Counted from the stretch's first letter, positions 25,671 through 34,973 are shown. The stretch is DNA of 64,000 nucleotides from MGNI01 sp964353875 (GCA_964353875.1 CAYGXU010000004.1:1-64000); one strand, 5' to 3'. Translations and numbers: made by a program. Notes: generated from the letters alone by a model not told the origin.

Positions 25671-25910
25671 ATGTCATCCACATCGAAAGAAAAAGGCCAA
25701 GGTCTTGTTGAGTACGCGCTGCTTCTTGTTCTGGTTGCTTTGGTCGTCACTGTTGTCCTGGCTTTGCTTGGACCTGCCATCGGCAACGTATTCAGTGACA
25801 TCGTAAGCGTGGCATCGGATTCGATCCCCATATCCCCTCAGCCGCAGCCACCCCCTGCGCAGCCGCCGACCGCAACTCCTAATGGGTCGCCACCCGTTTC
25901 TCCTTTTTGA
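25671..25910 (+). CDS. Flp/Fap-type pilin subunit
   Basis: 79 residues. A short basic leader ending in G is followed by QGLVEYALLLVLVALVVTVV, the class IVb prepilin pattern: cleavage after Gly, Glu at position +5 and a 20-residue hydrophobic helix. The C-terminus is a proline/threonine/serine-rich tail. It would be cleaved by a TadV/PilD peptidase and assembled into a Tad-type pilus or pseudopilus. No tad assembly genes are present in this window. The start is taken at MSSTSKE (25671); another Met lies 5 codons upstream. Confidence 0.85.
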   Translation: MSSTSKEKGQGLVEYALLLVLVALVVTVVLALLGPAIGNVFSDIVSVASDSIPISPQPQPPPAQPPTATPNGSPPVSPF

Positions 25911-26081
25911 CCAACGAATAGGCACCCTGCCAGGTAAATAACGATATTCAGCTTCTGTTGCGAATAAACGATTGGGGCTCAACATGGGAAGTTAACATGA
26001 TGATAGATGACTGCAGAATATCATGGTGGTTTTTCTAACGCTCGCTATTTTCCAGCGCGCATTCGATTACACCCAACTTTT

Positions 26082-26393
26082 TTACCCGCCCGCAACCGTC
26101 AGAGGCACCTCCTGCCGCGACCGCCGACGCCGATCCAGCCATCCAAGCAGACCAACGATCAAGAGCAAAACGCGCAGTGCAATCCCTAGCCAGGTCAACA
26201 CCAACATCAAGATCATCGCCAAGGTACCTAACATCATCCATCCCGAAACGACTTTATTTCCCCGGTAATGAAGCAATCGTGCTTTCAAATGTCGGACGAA
26301 ACGATCGCTTGGTTCGACCGGCACAAACACCTGCGCAAGCCAATCCTCCAGACGCTTATTCCCAAATTGATGCGGATAATGACTTATTGCCAT
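26082..26393 (-). CDS. Small membrane protein linked to an ECF sigma factor
   Basis: 103 residues. A soluble N-terminal part (about 1-50, with LEDWLAQVFVPVEPSDRFVRHLKARLL) is followed by two hydrophobic segments around 50-85 and a basic RRRR stretch, so it is likely a membrane protein. GGAGGG precedes the ATG. It lies 64 bases downstream of the ECF sigma gene on the same strand, so it is probably a membrane-bound anti-sigma factor or partner. No known anti-sigma motif was recognised; the role is inferred from position. Confidence 0.65.
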   Translation of the reverse strand: MAISHYPHQFGNKRLEDWLAQVFVPVEPSDRFVRHLKARLLHYRGNKVVSGWMMLGTLAMILMLVLTWLGIALRVLLLIVGLLGWLDRRRRSRQEVPLTVAGG

Positions 26394-26457
26394 ACCTCAC
26401 CCTCCAATTTTCCATTGACTACCACTTTCGACCACATTAACTACTGTTAATAACACC

Positions 26458-27081
26458 TCATTTTGCCTTGTGTTTCTTCTCATCTTCATCGCACCACATC
26501 CCCCTCTCATCAATCCGTAGTTGGGAATCTTTCTCTATCCTGTTCAGCTCTTCGCGTAATTTATTAAGCGTCCGATGGTAAAGACTTTTAATCGCACCTT
26601 CAGTACGATCCATTATCTCTCCAATCTCCGCATTGGAGAGACGTTCTACGAATTTAAGAATCAACAATTGTTGCCGCTCAGGTGGAAGCCTTTGAACTGC
26701 GGCGAGGAGCAACTCCCGTTCCTCTACTGCAATGGCCTCTAATTCCGGATGGGCAGCTGGACCACGAACATGCAATTGATCATCGAGGGGCACCACCGGT
26801 CGCCGGCTACGATCCCGATGCCAATTGGCAACGAGATTATGTGCAATTCGGTAAAGCCAAGCTGAGAAAGGCACCCCCTGATCCTGATAGTTGGCGATAT
26901 GATTGAGAGCTCGTTGAAATACCCTTGCGGTTAAATCCTCGGCGTCATGATGATTGCCTGTTCGATAATAGATATAGTTGTAGATCTTGCGAACATGACG
27001 CTCATATAACTCACCAAAAGCCTCTGGGTGAGTCGCCGAGCTACGGACGAGGCCTAACTCATCATCCACCGATACACTCAT
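26458..27081 (-). CDS. ECF-type RNA polymerase sigma factor
   Basis: 207 residues. Region 2 (about 20-90): EAFGELYERHVRKIYNYIYYRTGN, then DAEDLTARVFQRALNHI and PFSAWLYRIAHNLVANWHRD. Region 4 (about 125-180): RLPPERQQLLILKFVERLSNAEIGEIM and TEGAIKSLYHRTLNKLREEL. A charged tail of about 30 residues with a C/D/E/K-rich end follows region 4. Likely controlled by the membrane protein encoded immediately downstream. Confidence 0.9.
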   Translation of the reverse strand: MSVSVDDELGLVRSSATHPEAFGELYERHVRKIYNYIYYRTGNHHDAEDLTARVFQRALNHIANYQDQGVPFSAWLYRIAHNLVANWHRDRSRRPVVPLDDQLHVRGPAAHPELEAIAVEERELLLAAVQRLPPERQQLLILKFVERLSNAEIGEIMDRTEGAIKSLYHRTLNKLREELNRIEKDSQLRIDERGMWCDEDEKKHKAK

Positions 27082-27235
27082 TGTATTCGCTTCGCCCGTT
27101 AATAAGATTAATCATTAAAACCCCCAAACTTAGATGGGGTTTCCCCCTTCCTTGAAGAACATTCTCCCAATTTGCCCCTCCATCCAGACGCATTCGCATC
27201 TTCCAGTTGCCAACTCATAGAATAATCCCCAAGTA

Positions 27236-28738
27236 TTAAATCAAACTTTCATTCTCCTCTTGTTTCACTTCCACCTTACGGGCTGTCTTTTGGATTGCAG
27301 TCCATGCCGCTTGAACCCTAGAGACCGCCCTCTCCTCTTCGGGGAACTCGCCATACCGCACCCGGATATATGCCTGAGTAATTTCATTGATTTGATCTTT
27401 TTGATACGGAAAGAAGACATTCAATTGCCGTTGAAATTCAAGTGGCGTTTCCGAAGCATCTCGAGGTCGACCGAGATCCTCTGCTAATTCTAAAAGATTG
27501 ATATAAATCTGCCTTATGATCGTTGCCGCTCTCATCCGACGCCGGAATCCGGATTTTCGAAGTTCCCCTAATCGTCCAAGCATCTGGTCGAGTGATTTCC
27601 TCATCTTGGAAAGGAAATCCTTTGATCTCTCGACATCCTCACCAGCTTCAAGAAAGGGCGGCAGAGGTCCTCTAAATCGGCCTTTTGACTTGCGCAAGAT
27701 CAGGTATACAACCCCAGCCAATAGGATCACGATAATTGCAGCAACTATGGCGGGAGGTACATGAAATGGCGGGCGACCTTCATCAGTTGGAAATTGCGCT
27801 TCTGGTCTTGCTTGGATTTGCTCAAGCAGCTTCCCTATCCCCTCCATATTAATCAGGGGGCGCACAAGATTGACAATCGCCTCAATAATCTTCATGATGG
27901 CAAAAATGATTGGGCGTAAGATAGCCTCGAAAAGTGGGAAGATAAAATTGAGCAGAACTTTTAGGAAACCCAAGATCTCTGCCATGGCCTGACTGCGAAG
28001 AAAAACACCCAGGAGAATTCCCAAACCGATTGTTATCGAAGAGATCAAGACCAAACCAAGAAACCACCTTCCGGTGAAAGGCAGCCGATGAGCAGTTTCC
28101 CCATGTAAGAGATTACTTGTTCGGCTGAGTGTTACCGCAAAAATTCCACTAATAAAGTAAATGGGAATCGCTTGAAGCAAAAAAGTGATATCCATTTTGT
28201 GGAATATGATCCCATGAGCTGCCAGAGCCAATATACCCAGCCGGAATTTCCGTTCTGTCGACCTTAATTGCAGTCCTGCAGAAACTGTTGCTCGTATACC
28301 CCGCCACCACAGGTAAAGCCCCATGAGAATAACCAGGAAGATTTCGGGGATCTTTATGATGATCTCGGCGAGTGATGCCAGGGTTCGCGCAAGCATCTGC
28401 CCTGGCGTCAATCCTGAACTCGGATAGACAAAAATACTAGCAAAAGAATACAGCCCGATCAAGAGGAGCAAAATCAGGATTAAACGTTGCAGGATGACTT
28501 TGATCTCAAATAACCGAATCAACCGATTGGCATAAGCCACGGTTATAAGAAAGACGAGAAAAAGAAAATGCCGAGCGGTAGATGCTTGTTGCTGAATGTT
28601 AGGGGTAAGAGATTGAAACCAGGGCAACAACCAGATGAACTCCATAGCCATAAGACTGATAAAGCCTAGCTCTTGCCAGATGATCTGTCTCAAATATGCC
28701 CGCAGGTTCGCCATAGGGTTTGAGGATGCACTGATCAT
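27236..28738 (-). CDS. Polytopic membrane protein with C-terminal DUF4129 domain
   Basis: 500 residues. Roughly eight to ten hydrophobic segments in the first 350 residues, then a basic cytosolic linker and the DUF4129 domain (about 400-480: RPRDASETPLEFQRQL, later QAYIRVRYGEFPEEE). DUF4129 is normally the C-terminal part of transglutaminase-like proteins, which accompany MoxR ATPases and DUF58 proteins. Here no transglutaminase domain is visible. The start overlaps the DUF58 stop by 4 bases. Probably part of a MoxR-type chaperone or cell-surface system; the function is unknown. Confidence 0.8.
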   Translation of the reverse strand: MISASSNPMANLRAYLRQIIWQELGFISLMAMEFIWLLPWFQSLTPNIQQQASTARHFLFLVFLITVAYANRLIRLFEIKVILQRLILILLLLIGLYSFASIFVYPSSGLTPGQMLARTLASLAEIIIKIPEIFLVILMGLYLWWRGIRATVSAGLQLRSTERKFRLGILALAAHGIIFHKMDITFLLQAIPIYFISGIFAVTLSRTSNLLHGETAHRLPFTGRWFLGLVLISSITIGLGILLGVFLRSQAMAEILGFLKVLLNFIFPLFEAILRPIIFAIMKIIEAIVNLVRPLINMEGIGKLLEQIQARPEAQFPTDEGRPPFHVPPAIVAAIIVILLAGVVYLILRKSKGRFRGPLPPFLEAGEDVERSKDFLSKMRKSLDQMLGRLGELRKSGFRRRMRAATIIRQIYINLLELAEDLGRPRDASETPLEFQRQLNVFFPYQKDQINEITQAYIRVRYGEFPEEERAVSRVQAAWTAIQKTARKVEVKQEENESLI

Positions 28739-29985
28739 TTTGTGGCCTCATCCTCTTCAGAGAAAGGTAGGTGGATCACATCTACGCGTGAGATGGATTC
28801 GACCTTTTCCTGAGCGAGAGATATCAATACGATCTTCCTTGCGCGGGATTTTAATCGGATCAATGCTTCTCTAATCGCAGGAGTCACGACTGCAGTGATG
28901 ATAAGCAATGTAGAACCATACTCCAGATGAGGCGCTTGTGTAATTAGAAAATTTCCGAATTCGGAGATCACTACAGGTGTGACCCCTGCTAAAGCTTCTA
29001 GAAGTCTCGACAGTTGTTGCGGTGATCGTCCGGGAGGGATACGATAGGATCTTCCCGTATAAGCAATTCCACCATTCGAAGTCAGTCCCACACGATAACC
29101 CATCTGGAAAGTTTGATAGACGTACGAAGCCGCCGTGCTCAATAAGGCTTCCAGAAGTTTTGTTCGAACACCAAGCCAGTACGGATCAAATGTGGCAACA
29201 TTAAGACAGACGATCAGATCGAGTCCGGAGACCGGTTGATAGATGCGCGTTTGCAGCTTTCCAACCCTGGCTGTCGCCGGCCAGTGAATCCGTCGAAAAC
29301 TATCTTCCGGCCGATAATCTCGGATGCCCATTGGATTACTGAGATCTTCGAATAATCTCCGAGTGGTTTTCCGTGGTCCAAACGGGTCACGCGGATTAAA
29401 CTCTAATTCTTCCACATCCCTGATCTCAGGGAATACAATCAGACGTTGTTGTTGCTCAAGATCCAATTGCGATTCAAACACACCGAATGGATCACCAGAA
29501 AAGGCATGGGCAGGACCAACCATGTAAATCCCCCTGCTTCGAAAGATAAGGGAAAATTTACGGCGAATCCTATGAAACCAACGTAGAGCGAGCACGAATT
29601 TTAACAGCCCATCCTCTCGACTCTGAGAGATGGCAAGTAACCGCTCCTCTTCGGGTCCAACAAGAAAAGGCCATCGATCTTCGGTTACCAGCCAGCCCAA
29701 TGGGAGCCACTTACGGTTCTCAACTTCAATCTCGCATGGGACTTTCTCTCCCGGGAAGGCGCGCCGATAGTGTATCCTACGGTGATAAAAAACCTTTTTG
29801 AGGGAGGTTCGATTCCAATACCAGGCCACTCCGAAAACAGCAATCATCATCCCGACTAAGGCGAGTAGCCCAGCCCGTTGGAACACTAAACCAATTACCA
29901 GGAGCAGCAAGGCTGCCCTGCCCCAAGCTTCCTGGCGCGTCACCTTATTGTTCAAGAGGAACAGGTACCTCCTGTACGATGTCAT
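28735..29985 (-). CDS. DUF58 protein, MoxR partner
   Basis: 416 residues. Two hydrophobic segments near residues 25-55, then a beta-rich part and the DUF58 core: DPFGVFESQ, PRDPFGPRKTTRRLFEDLSNP and GIRDYRPEDSFRRIHWPATAR, followed by a vWA-like fold. The start at 29985 overlaps moxR by 41 bases; other in-frame starts (a TTG or GTG some 30-45 bases later) are possible, since AGGAGG lies inside the first codons. It acts with MoxR in complex assembly or maturation at the envelope. Confidence 0.85.
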   Translation of the reverse strand: MTSYRRYLFLLNNKVTRQEAWGRAALLLLVIGLVFQRAGLLALVGMMIAVFGVAWYWNRTSLKKVFYHRRIHYRRAFPGEKVPCEIEVENRKWLPLGWLVTEDRWPFLVGPEEERLLAISQSREDGLLKFVLALRWFHRIRRKFSLIFRSRGIYMVGPAHAFSGDPFGVFESQLDLEQQQRLIVFPEIRDVEELEFNPRDPFGPRKTTRRLFEDLSNPMGIRDYRPEDSFRRIHWPATARVGKLQTRIYQPVSGLDLIVCLNVATFDPYWLGVRTKLLEALLSTAASYVYQTFQMGYRVGLTSNGGIAYTGRSYRIPPGRSPQQLSRLLEALAGVTPVVISEFGNFLITQAPHLEYGSTLLIITAVVTPAIREALIRLKSRARKIVLISLAQEKVESISRVDVIHLPFSEEDEATK

Positions 29986-30880
29986 TCACCAGTTCACCCG
30001 GATCACGACCGCGCAATTGGGCCTGTGGAGAGACGATCAAACGATGAGTGAGCACATGGGGCGCCATTCTTTTCACATCATCCGGGAGGACATAATCCCT
30101 TCCTTGAACAGCTGCCCAGGCTTGTGAGGTTTGGTATAAACCCAAGGAGGCGCGCGGGCTGGCACCCAATGCGATTTCGGCACGTGTCCGTGTGGCGCGT
30201 GTGATTTCCAGCACATAATTTCGCACGGAAGCCTCAACCCGGATCATGCGTCGAGCCTCCTGCATTATAAGCACCTCCTCCGGGGAGGATACAGGCTGCA
30301 AGATCTGCAATGGGTCACTTGTTCCAAAGCGTATAAGGATTTGCTCCTCTTCCTCCTTCGCCGGGTACCCCACTTGCAAACACATCAAAAAGCGATCTAA
30401 CTGCGCCTCGGGAAGCGGGAATGTCCCCTCCAATTCGATTGGATTCTGCGTGGCAAAGACTAAAAAAGGTCGTGGTAACGGGCGGGTGACACCATCCACG
30501 GTCACTTGGCGCTCTTGCATCGCTTCCAACATGGCTGATTGGGTCCGAGGTGTGGCCCGGTTGATTTCGTCACCCAAGACGATTTGACCCATCACCGGCC
30601 CAGGACGATATTCGAAGGATTGGGTTTTCTGATTGAACCAATTGATCCCGGTGATATCGGAAGGCAATAAATCCGGTGTAAATTGGATCCTCTGAAAAGT
30701 ACATCCCAAGGAGATCGAAAGCGCTCTTGCCAAGGTCGTTTTCCCGATCCCGGGCACATCTTCGAAAAGGATATGCCCCTCGCAGAGAACCGCGGTAAGG
30801 GCCATATCAATCACTTCTCCCTTACCGACAATGACATTTTGTACATTTTCACGTATACGTTTTACGACTTCAGCAATCAT
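29945..30880 (-). CDS. MoxR-family AAA+ ATPase
   Basis: 311 residues from the ATG at 30880 (GAGAGG 6 bases upstream); 12 more codons are open upstream without a ribosome binding site. Walker A is EDVPGIGKTTLA. Walker B is IVLGDEINRATPRTQSAMLEAM and sensor 1 is FLVFATQNPIE. The C-terminal lid has GASPRASLGL. MoxR ATPases act as chaperones that insert cofactors or assemble complexes, together with vWA/DUF58 proteins. It is the first gene of the three-gene operon moxR-DUF58-DUF4129. Confidence 0.93.
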   Translation of the reverse strand: MIAEVVKRIRENVQNVIVGKGEVIDMALTAVLCEGHILFEDVPGIGKTTLARALSISLGCTFQRIQFTPDLLPSDITGINWFNQKTQSFEYRPGPVMGQIVLGDEINRATPRTQSAMLEAMQERQVTVDGVTRPLPRPFLVFATQNPIELEGTFPLPEAQLDRFLMCLQVGYPAKEEEEQILIRFGTSDPLQILQPVSSPEEVLIMQEARRMIRVEASVRNYVLEITRATRTRAEIALGASPRASLGLYQTSQAWAAVQGRDYVLPDDVKRMAPHVLTHRLIVSPQAQLRGRDPGELVNDIVQEVPVPLEQ

Positions 30881-30906
30881 CGAATTCCTCTCAGCGATAG
30901 AATGCC

Positions 30907-30941
30907 AGTATAGCATGGATGTGCTCAGCTAATGATATAAT
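30907..30941. promoter_or_regulatory. Divergent extended -10 promoters for moxR and dinG
   Basis: On the minus strand TGCTATACT (-10 at 30907-30912) and on the plus strand TGATATAAT (-10 at 30936-30941) are extended -10 elements (TGn before the hexamer). No good -35 boxes are seen. The predicted dinG transcript would begin about 9 bases before its ATG. Confidence 0.5.
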
Positions 30942-30956
30942 GCCACCACCTTTCCC

Positions 30957-33737
30957 ATGGAACCTATAATCGCTCTTGATCTGGAAACGACTGGATTAGA
31001 CCCCGAACGCGATACGATCATTGAGATCGGGCTGGTCCGTTTTATGGGACCACGAATAGAGCGTACATGGCAGCAATTGATCAATCCAGGCCGTCCTCTT
31101 CCTGCATTTATAACCCAATTAACCGGAATCGATGATGCCATGCTTTCCAAGGCTCCCAGGATCAATAGTGTCTTGGATGAGCTCAAGGACTTTATTGGGG
31201 ATCTACCCATCCTCGGTCACAACATAAATTTTGATCTCTCTTTTTTTCGCCGTGATGGTTTATTTCAACTCAACCAGACCATTGACACCTACGATCTTGC
31301 TTCAGTCCTGATCCCCTCGGCAGGGCGTTATCGCCTTGATGCCTTAGCGAGCGCATTGGGTGTGCTCCCTCAACAACGCCACCGAGCTCTTGAAGATGCG
31401 CGAACAACTCACCAAGTCTACCTTCGTCTATGGGAGAAGGTTCGACAATTGCCCCTCGCGCTTGTCGAAGAAATTGTTCGCCTGGGAGAAAATATTGAAT
31501 GGGGTGCTGGTTGGACTTTCGAAGAGATATTGAACGAACGCGGAGGTACTCTAGATCGATTCACGCCCATTGAGCTGGTACCTGACCTCAAACCGTTTCC
31601 CAGGCATACGTTGAAGCCTCGAGAGGATCGTCTTCCCCTCAACGCAGACGAGCTGGCTGCCATCCTAGAACCTGGAGGGCCTTTCGCGGCGCGGTTTCCC
31701 GGATATGAACACCGATCGCAACAGATCTCGATGTTGCGGGCTATCGCCGAATCCCTCTCTTATTCCGGACATCTGCTCGTTGAAGCTGGTACGGGTACCG
31801 GAAAATCATTGGCGTATCTAATCCCTGCGTTTGCTTGGGCCGCTCAAAACGGCGAGCATGTGATTGTCTCCACCAATACCATCAATCTCCAAGACCAACT
31901 ACGATACCATGATATCCCAGCCATCAATGACATCCTCGGTTCTTCTTACCAGGCGAGCGTATTAAAAGGTCGGCGAAATTATCTTTGCCCTCGTCAGTTA
32001 ACCGCTCTTCGCCATCTAGGACCACGAACGGTGGAAGAAATGCGTGTGTTGGCAAAGGTCTTCGTTTGGCTTGTTGAGGGAGGGACGGGTGACCGAAATG
32101 AGATCACCCTCACTGGCGGAGAGGAGTCAGCTGTATGGGCAAGATTATCAGCAGAATCGGAAGACTGTTCCCCGGAGACCTGCGCATACTTCACTAGCAA
32201 GGGTTGTCCCTATTATCATGCGCGTGAGGCTGCCGAATCAGCCCACATTGTCATTATCAATCATGCATTGCTCTTGGCTGATATCACAACTGGGAACCGG
32301 GTCATCCCAGAATACAAATATCTCATCATCGATGAGGCACACCACCTTGAATCTGCAACAACAAATGGACTCAGCTTCACCGTCTCTGAGTTTTCACTGA
32401 AGCGTCTCCTGAGTGATTTAGGAGCAAGGGGGCCTGGACTATTACAGGGGATCCAGCTTTACAGTCAGAAAGTCATGGATCCCAGCCAATATGCCCAATG
32501 GAGCCGCAAAATCCAATCCGCCCTTCAGAGCGCGCGCGAGTGCGACACGCTTGCTTCCGCATTCTTCCAATCTCTGAATACTTTCCTCGCCCGGCAAAGG
32601 GAAGAAGAATCAATCGGCATTTATGGTCAACGAACACGCATTCAGTCCTCGACCCGCACACTTCCGGATTGGGATGAGGTAGAAGCCGTTTGGGATCAAA
32701 CACGTCAACCGCTGAATGCTGCAATTCACTCCTCGCTTGAGATCAGTGAGGCTTTGTTATCCCTCGCCAGCGAAGGAGAGGGAAGAGGCGAGGATTTGGT
32801 TGTGGCACTTCGTTCCATCAGCCGTAGCCTGACAGAGATCTATCAACAAATCAATCAGATGATTTTCGAGCCCGATCCTAAAATGGTCTATTGGATTGAA
32901 ATCGCGGGACCCTATGAACGGCTCTCATTGCATGCAGCTCCGCTTGAGATCGGGCATCTTGTCGAGCGACATCTGTGGAACGAAAAAGAAGCGGTAATAT
33001 TGACCTCAGCTACTCTGACGACAGCCGGGGAATTTGATTACATTCGACAGCGGTTAAATGCTCACGATGCCGATGAATTACTGCTCGGTTCGCCATTCGA
33101 TTTTGAAGCTTCCACATTGCTTTATGTGGTGAACGACATCCCTGAACCACAAGAGCGCCAAGCATATCAACACGCGGTCGAACGCGGACTGATCGATCTT
33201 TGTACGGCGACGCGCGGTAGGGCTTTAGTGCTTTTCACTTCTTATGAGCAACTGCAAAGGACTGCCAAAGCGATTACCGAATCACTAGCGAAGCAAGAGA
33301 TCTTCGTATTTGAGCAAGGAGAGGGCGCTTCCAGGCATGCTTTGTTAGAGACATTCCGCAGCACGGATCAGGCTGTGTTGCTCGGGACTCGATCCTTTTG
33401 GGAGGGGGTGGATGTTCCCGGTTCGGCGCTCTCGGTCCTGGTGATCGTTCGCCTGCCCTTTGATGTCCCGAATGACCCGATTGTAGCCGCGCGTGCAGAA
33501 ACCTATGAGAGCCCCTTTGATCAATTTACAGTACCTGAAGCCATCCTGCGCTTCCGACAGGGATTCGGTCGCTTAATTCGAACGAAATCAGATCGCGGTG
33601 TTGTCGCCATCTTCGATCGACGTCTGCTTACGAAACGTTATGGGCGCGTGTTTCTTGATTCTTTGCCACAATGCACCTTGCGAGTGGAGCCTTTGGCCGC
33701 CCTGCCTCGTAATGCTGCTCGATGGATTGGCGAGTAA
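30957..33737 (+). CDS. dinG: DinG-type helicase fused to a DEDDh exonuclease domain
   Basis: 926 residues. The N-terminal DEDDh exonuclease (about 1-165) shows LDLETTGLDPERDTIIEIG, GHNINFDLSF and HRALEDART. The DinG/XPD-like superfamily 2 helicase (about 245-926) shows EAGTGTGKS (Walker A) and IDEAHHLE (DEAH box). Four cysteines at about 344, 404, 409 and 417 are spaced much like the [4Fe-4S] cluster ligands of E. coli DinG. The exonuclease-DinG fusion is known in Firmicutes, where the cluster is often missing; here both seem present. Likely acts on 5'-overhangs, R-loops or G-quadruplexes during repair. Divergent from moxR. Confidence 0.9.
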   Translation: MEPIIALDLETTGLDPERDTIIEIGLVRFMGPRIERTWQQLINPGRPLPAFITQLTGIDDAMLSKAPRINSVLDELKDFIGDLPILGHNINFDLSFFRRDGLFQLNQTIDTYDLASVLIPSAGRYRLDALASALGVLPQQRHRALEDARTTHQVYLRLWEKVRQLPLALVEEIVRLGENIEWGAGWTFEEILNERGGTLDRFTPIELVPDLKPFPRHTLKPREDRLPLNADELAAILEPGGPFAARFPGYEHRSQQISMLRAIAESLSYSGHLLVEAGTGTGKSLAYLIPAFAWAAQNGEHVIVSTNTINLQDQLRYHDIPAINDILGSSYQASVLKGRRNYLCPRQLTALRHLGPRTVEEMRVLAKVFVWLVEGGTGDRNEITLTGGEESAVWARLSAESEDCSPETCAYFTSKGCPYYHAREAAESAHIVIINHALLLADITTGNRVIPEYKYLIIDEAHHLESATTNGLSFTVSEFSLKRLLSDLGARGPGLLQGIQLYSQKVMDPSQYAQWSRKIQSALQSARECDTLASAFFQSLNTFLARQREEESIGIYGQRTRIQSSTRTLPDWDEVEAVWDQTRQPLNAAIHSSLEISEALLSLASEGEGRGEDLVVALRSISRSLTEIYQQINQMIFEPDPKMVYWIEIAGPYERLSLHAAPLEIGHLVERHLWNEKEAVILTSATLTTAGEFDYIRQRLNAHDADELLLGSPFDFEASTLLYVVNDIPEPQERQAYQHAVERGLIDLCTATRGRALVLFTSYEQLQRTAKAITESLAKQEIFVFEQGEGASRHALLETFRSTDQAVLLGTRSFWEGVDVPGSALSVLVIVRLPFDVPNDPIVAARAETYESPFDQFTVPEAILRFRQGFGRLIRTKSDRGVVAIFDRRLLTKRYGRVFLDSLPQCTLRVEPLAALPRNAARWIGE

Positions 33738-34061
33738 AATCCTCTCCCCTGATCAGGCGAATCCATCGATTGGCCTTCAAAGGGGACGCATCTTCGTCAC
33801 GGGTTTTAAGACGGAATGAAATCCCAGAGCTCAGTTACCGCGATTGAGAAACCGCTTAATAAATGGATGAAACTGCCTTAATGCATCGATAATCAAAGAT
33901 CGCATGGACATCGGATTAACCTTCCATTCTTACGCATTCACCCTCGCCTACTCCTGCCTCTAAGTCCGTGTCTTTCCTAATTCCAGTGATCGATAGCAAT
34001 TGACGCTTCACAATGGCAAGGACTATAATTTCGACATCTTTCGACTGGAGGCAAGCTCTCT
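33738..34061. other. Spacer holding the efp promoter
   Basis: No gene seen. TTGACG (34000-34005), an 18-base spacer and TATAAT (34024-34029) form a good promoter with a transcript start near 34036. Confidence 0.5.
34000..34029 (+). promoter_or_regulatory. efp promoter
   Basis: TTGACG-18-TATAAT. The predicted start near 34036 gives a 26-base leader containing the GGAGG site at 34047-34051 before the GTG start codon of efp. Confidence 0.65.
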
Positions 34062-34619
34062 GTGATTGATGTGAACGATCTTCGATCAGGTGTCACTTTC
34101 GAGCTCGATGGAAATATCTATAAAGTCATCGAATATGCACATAACAAGCCTGGACGTGGAAAGGCGACCATCCGTACTCGCATCCGTGATTTACGTACAG
34201 GCGTGATTCTCGAAAAAACTTTTATTTCTGGCGATCGAGTACAAAATATCCGTCTTGATTACCGTCCGGTTCAATTTCTCTACAAAGAAGAGAACCTGTA
34301 TCATTTCATGGATACTGAAACCTATGAACAGCCCACATTAAGTGCTGACATGCTCGGCGATACAGTGGATTTTTTAAAAGAAGGGGGGGAGGCGAAGATC
34401 ACGTATTACGAAAATGAATCTCTTGATATTGAGCTCCCAACTGCTGTCGATCTTGAGGTTATGGAGGCCGAGGTCGCAGTTAAAGGCGATACCGCCACCG
34501 GTGCGAATAAGTGGGTAACGGTCGAAACGGGTCTGAAAGTGCAGGTTCCGCTTTTCGTAGAAAAAGGGGATACGATTCGAATCGATACCCGCACCAGCAC
34601 TTACATTACGCGCGCTTGA
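34062..34619 (+). CDS. efp: Elongation factor P
   Basis: 185 residues with a GTG start (GGAGG 10 bases upstream). It relieves ribosome stalling at proline runs. The three-domain layout is normal: KOW-like N-terminal domain, OB domain (YHFMDTETYEQPTL) and C-terminal domain (GDTIRIDTRTSTYITRA). The tip loop reads HNKPGRGKA, so the residue at position 32, which is modified in other bacteria (Lys in most, Arg in EarP-type EF-P), is Arg32. The loop is otherwise of the PGxG type usually found with Lys. No EF-P modification gene is seen in the window. Confidence 0.95.
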   Translation: MIDVNDLRSGVTFELDGNIYKVIEYAHNKPGRGKATIRTRIRDLRTGVILEKTFISGDRVQNIRLDYRPVQFLYKEENLYHFMDTETYEQPTLSADMLGDTVDFLKEGGEAKITYYENESLDIELPTAVDLEVMEAEVAVKGDTATGANKWVTVETGLKVQVPLFVEKGDTIRIDTRTSTYITRA

Positions 34620-34637
34620 TTTTTGAGCCCTTTTCCG

Positions 34638-34973
34638 ATGCAAACACCAGCTGGAACGGAATGTCTATACTACTTTGCTGACTTCCATCGAGGACGAAAT
34701 ATCCAATCTTGCCGATTGATTGAACAAACAGCTCGAGGCGGGAAATGGACGCCAGATCTTTGCGCTCGATGTCATGTACCCCGCATCGTGCTGGCAAATG
34801 CTTGTCCGAACCTCATGCTTGAAGCTCGTGCCCATTCCAGCTTCCTCGGGATGGGGAAACGCGTCGATGTATCAGCATCATGTCTACGTACTCTCGAGCC
34901 CGTGGAAGTGGCTGAGATTGGCTGTGGTCATTGCCATGATCCTTTCCCACCCTTTGAAACGAATACCACATGA
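34638..34973 (+). CDS. Small cysteine-rich protein of unknown function
   Basis: About 111 residues with eight cysteines. Notable are LCARCHVP, ANACPNLMLEARA, SASC and GCGHCHDPF, which suggest metal binding (zinc ribbon or Fe-S). The first residues MQTPAGTECLYYFADFHRGR look like a globular start. No clear ribosome binding site; an in-frame TTG lies 15 bases upstream. The stop overlaps the next ATG by 4 bases (ATGA), so it is probably translated together with the HAD-DinB protein. I do not recognise the family. Confidence 0.7.
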   Translation: MQTPAGTECLYYFADFHRGRNIQSCRLIEQTARGGKWTPDLCARCHVPRIVLANACPNLMLEARAHSSFLGMGKRVDVSASCLRTLEPVEVAEIGCGHCHDPFPPFETNTT

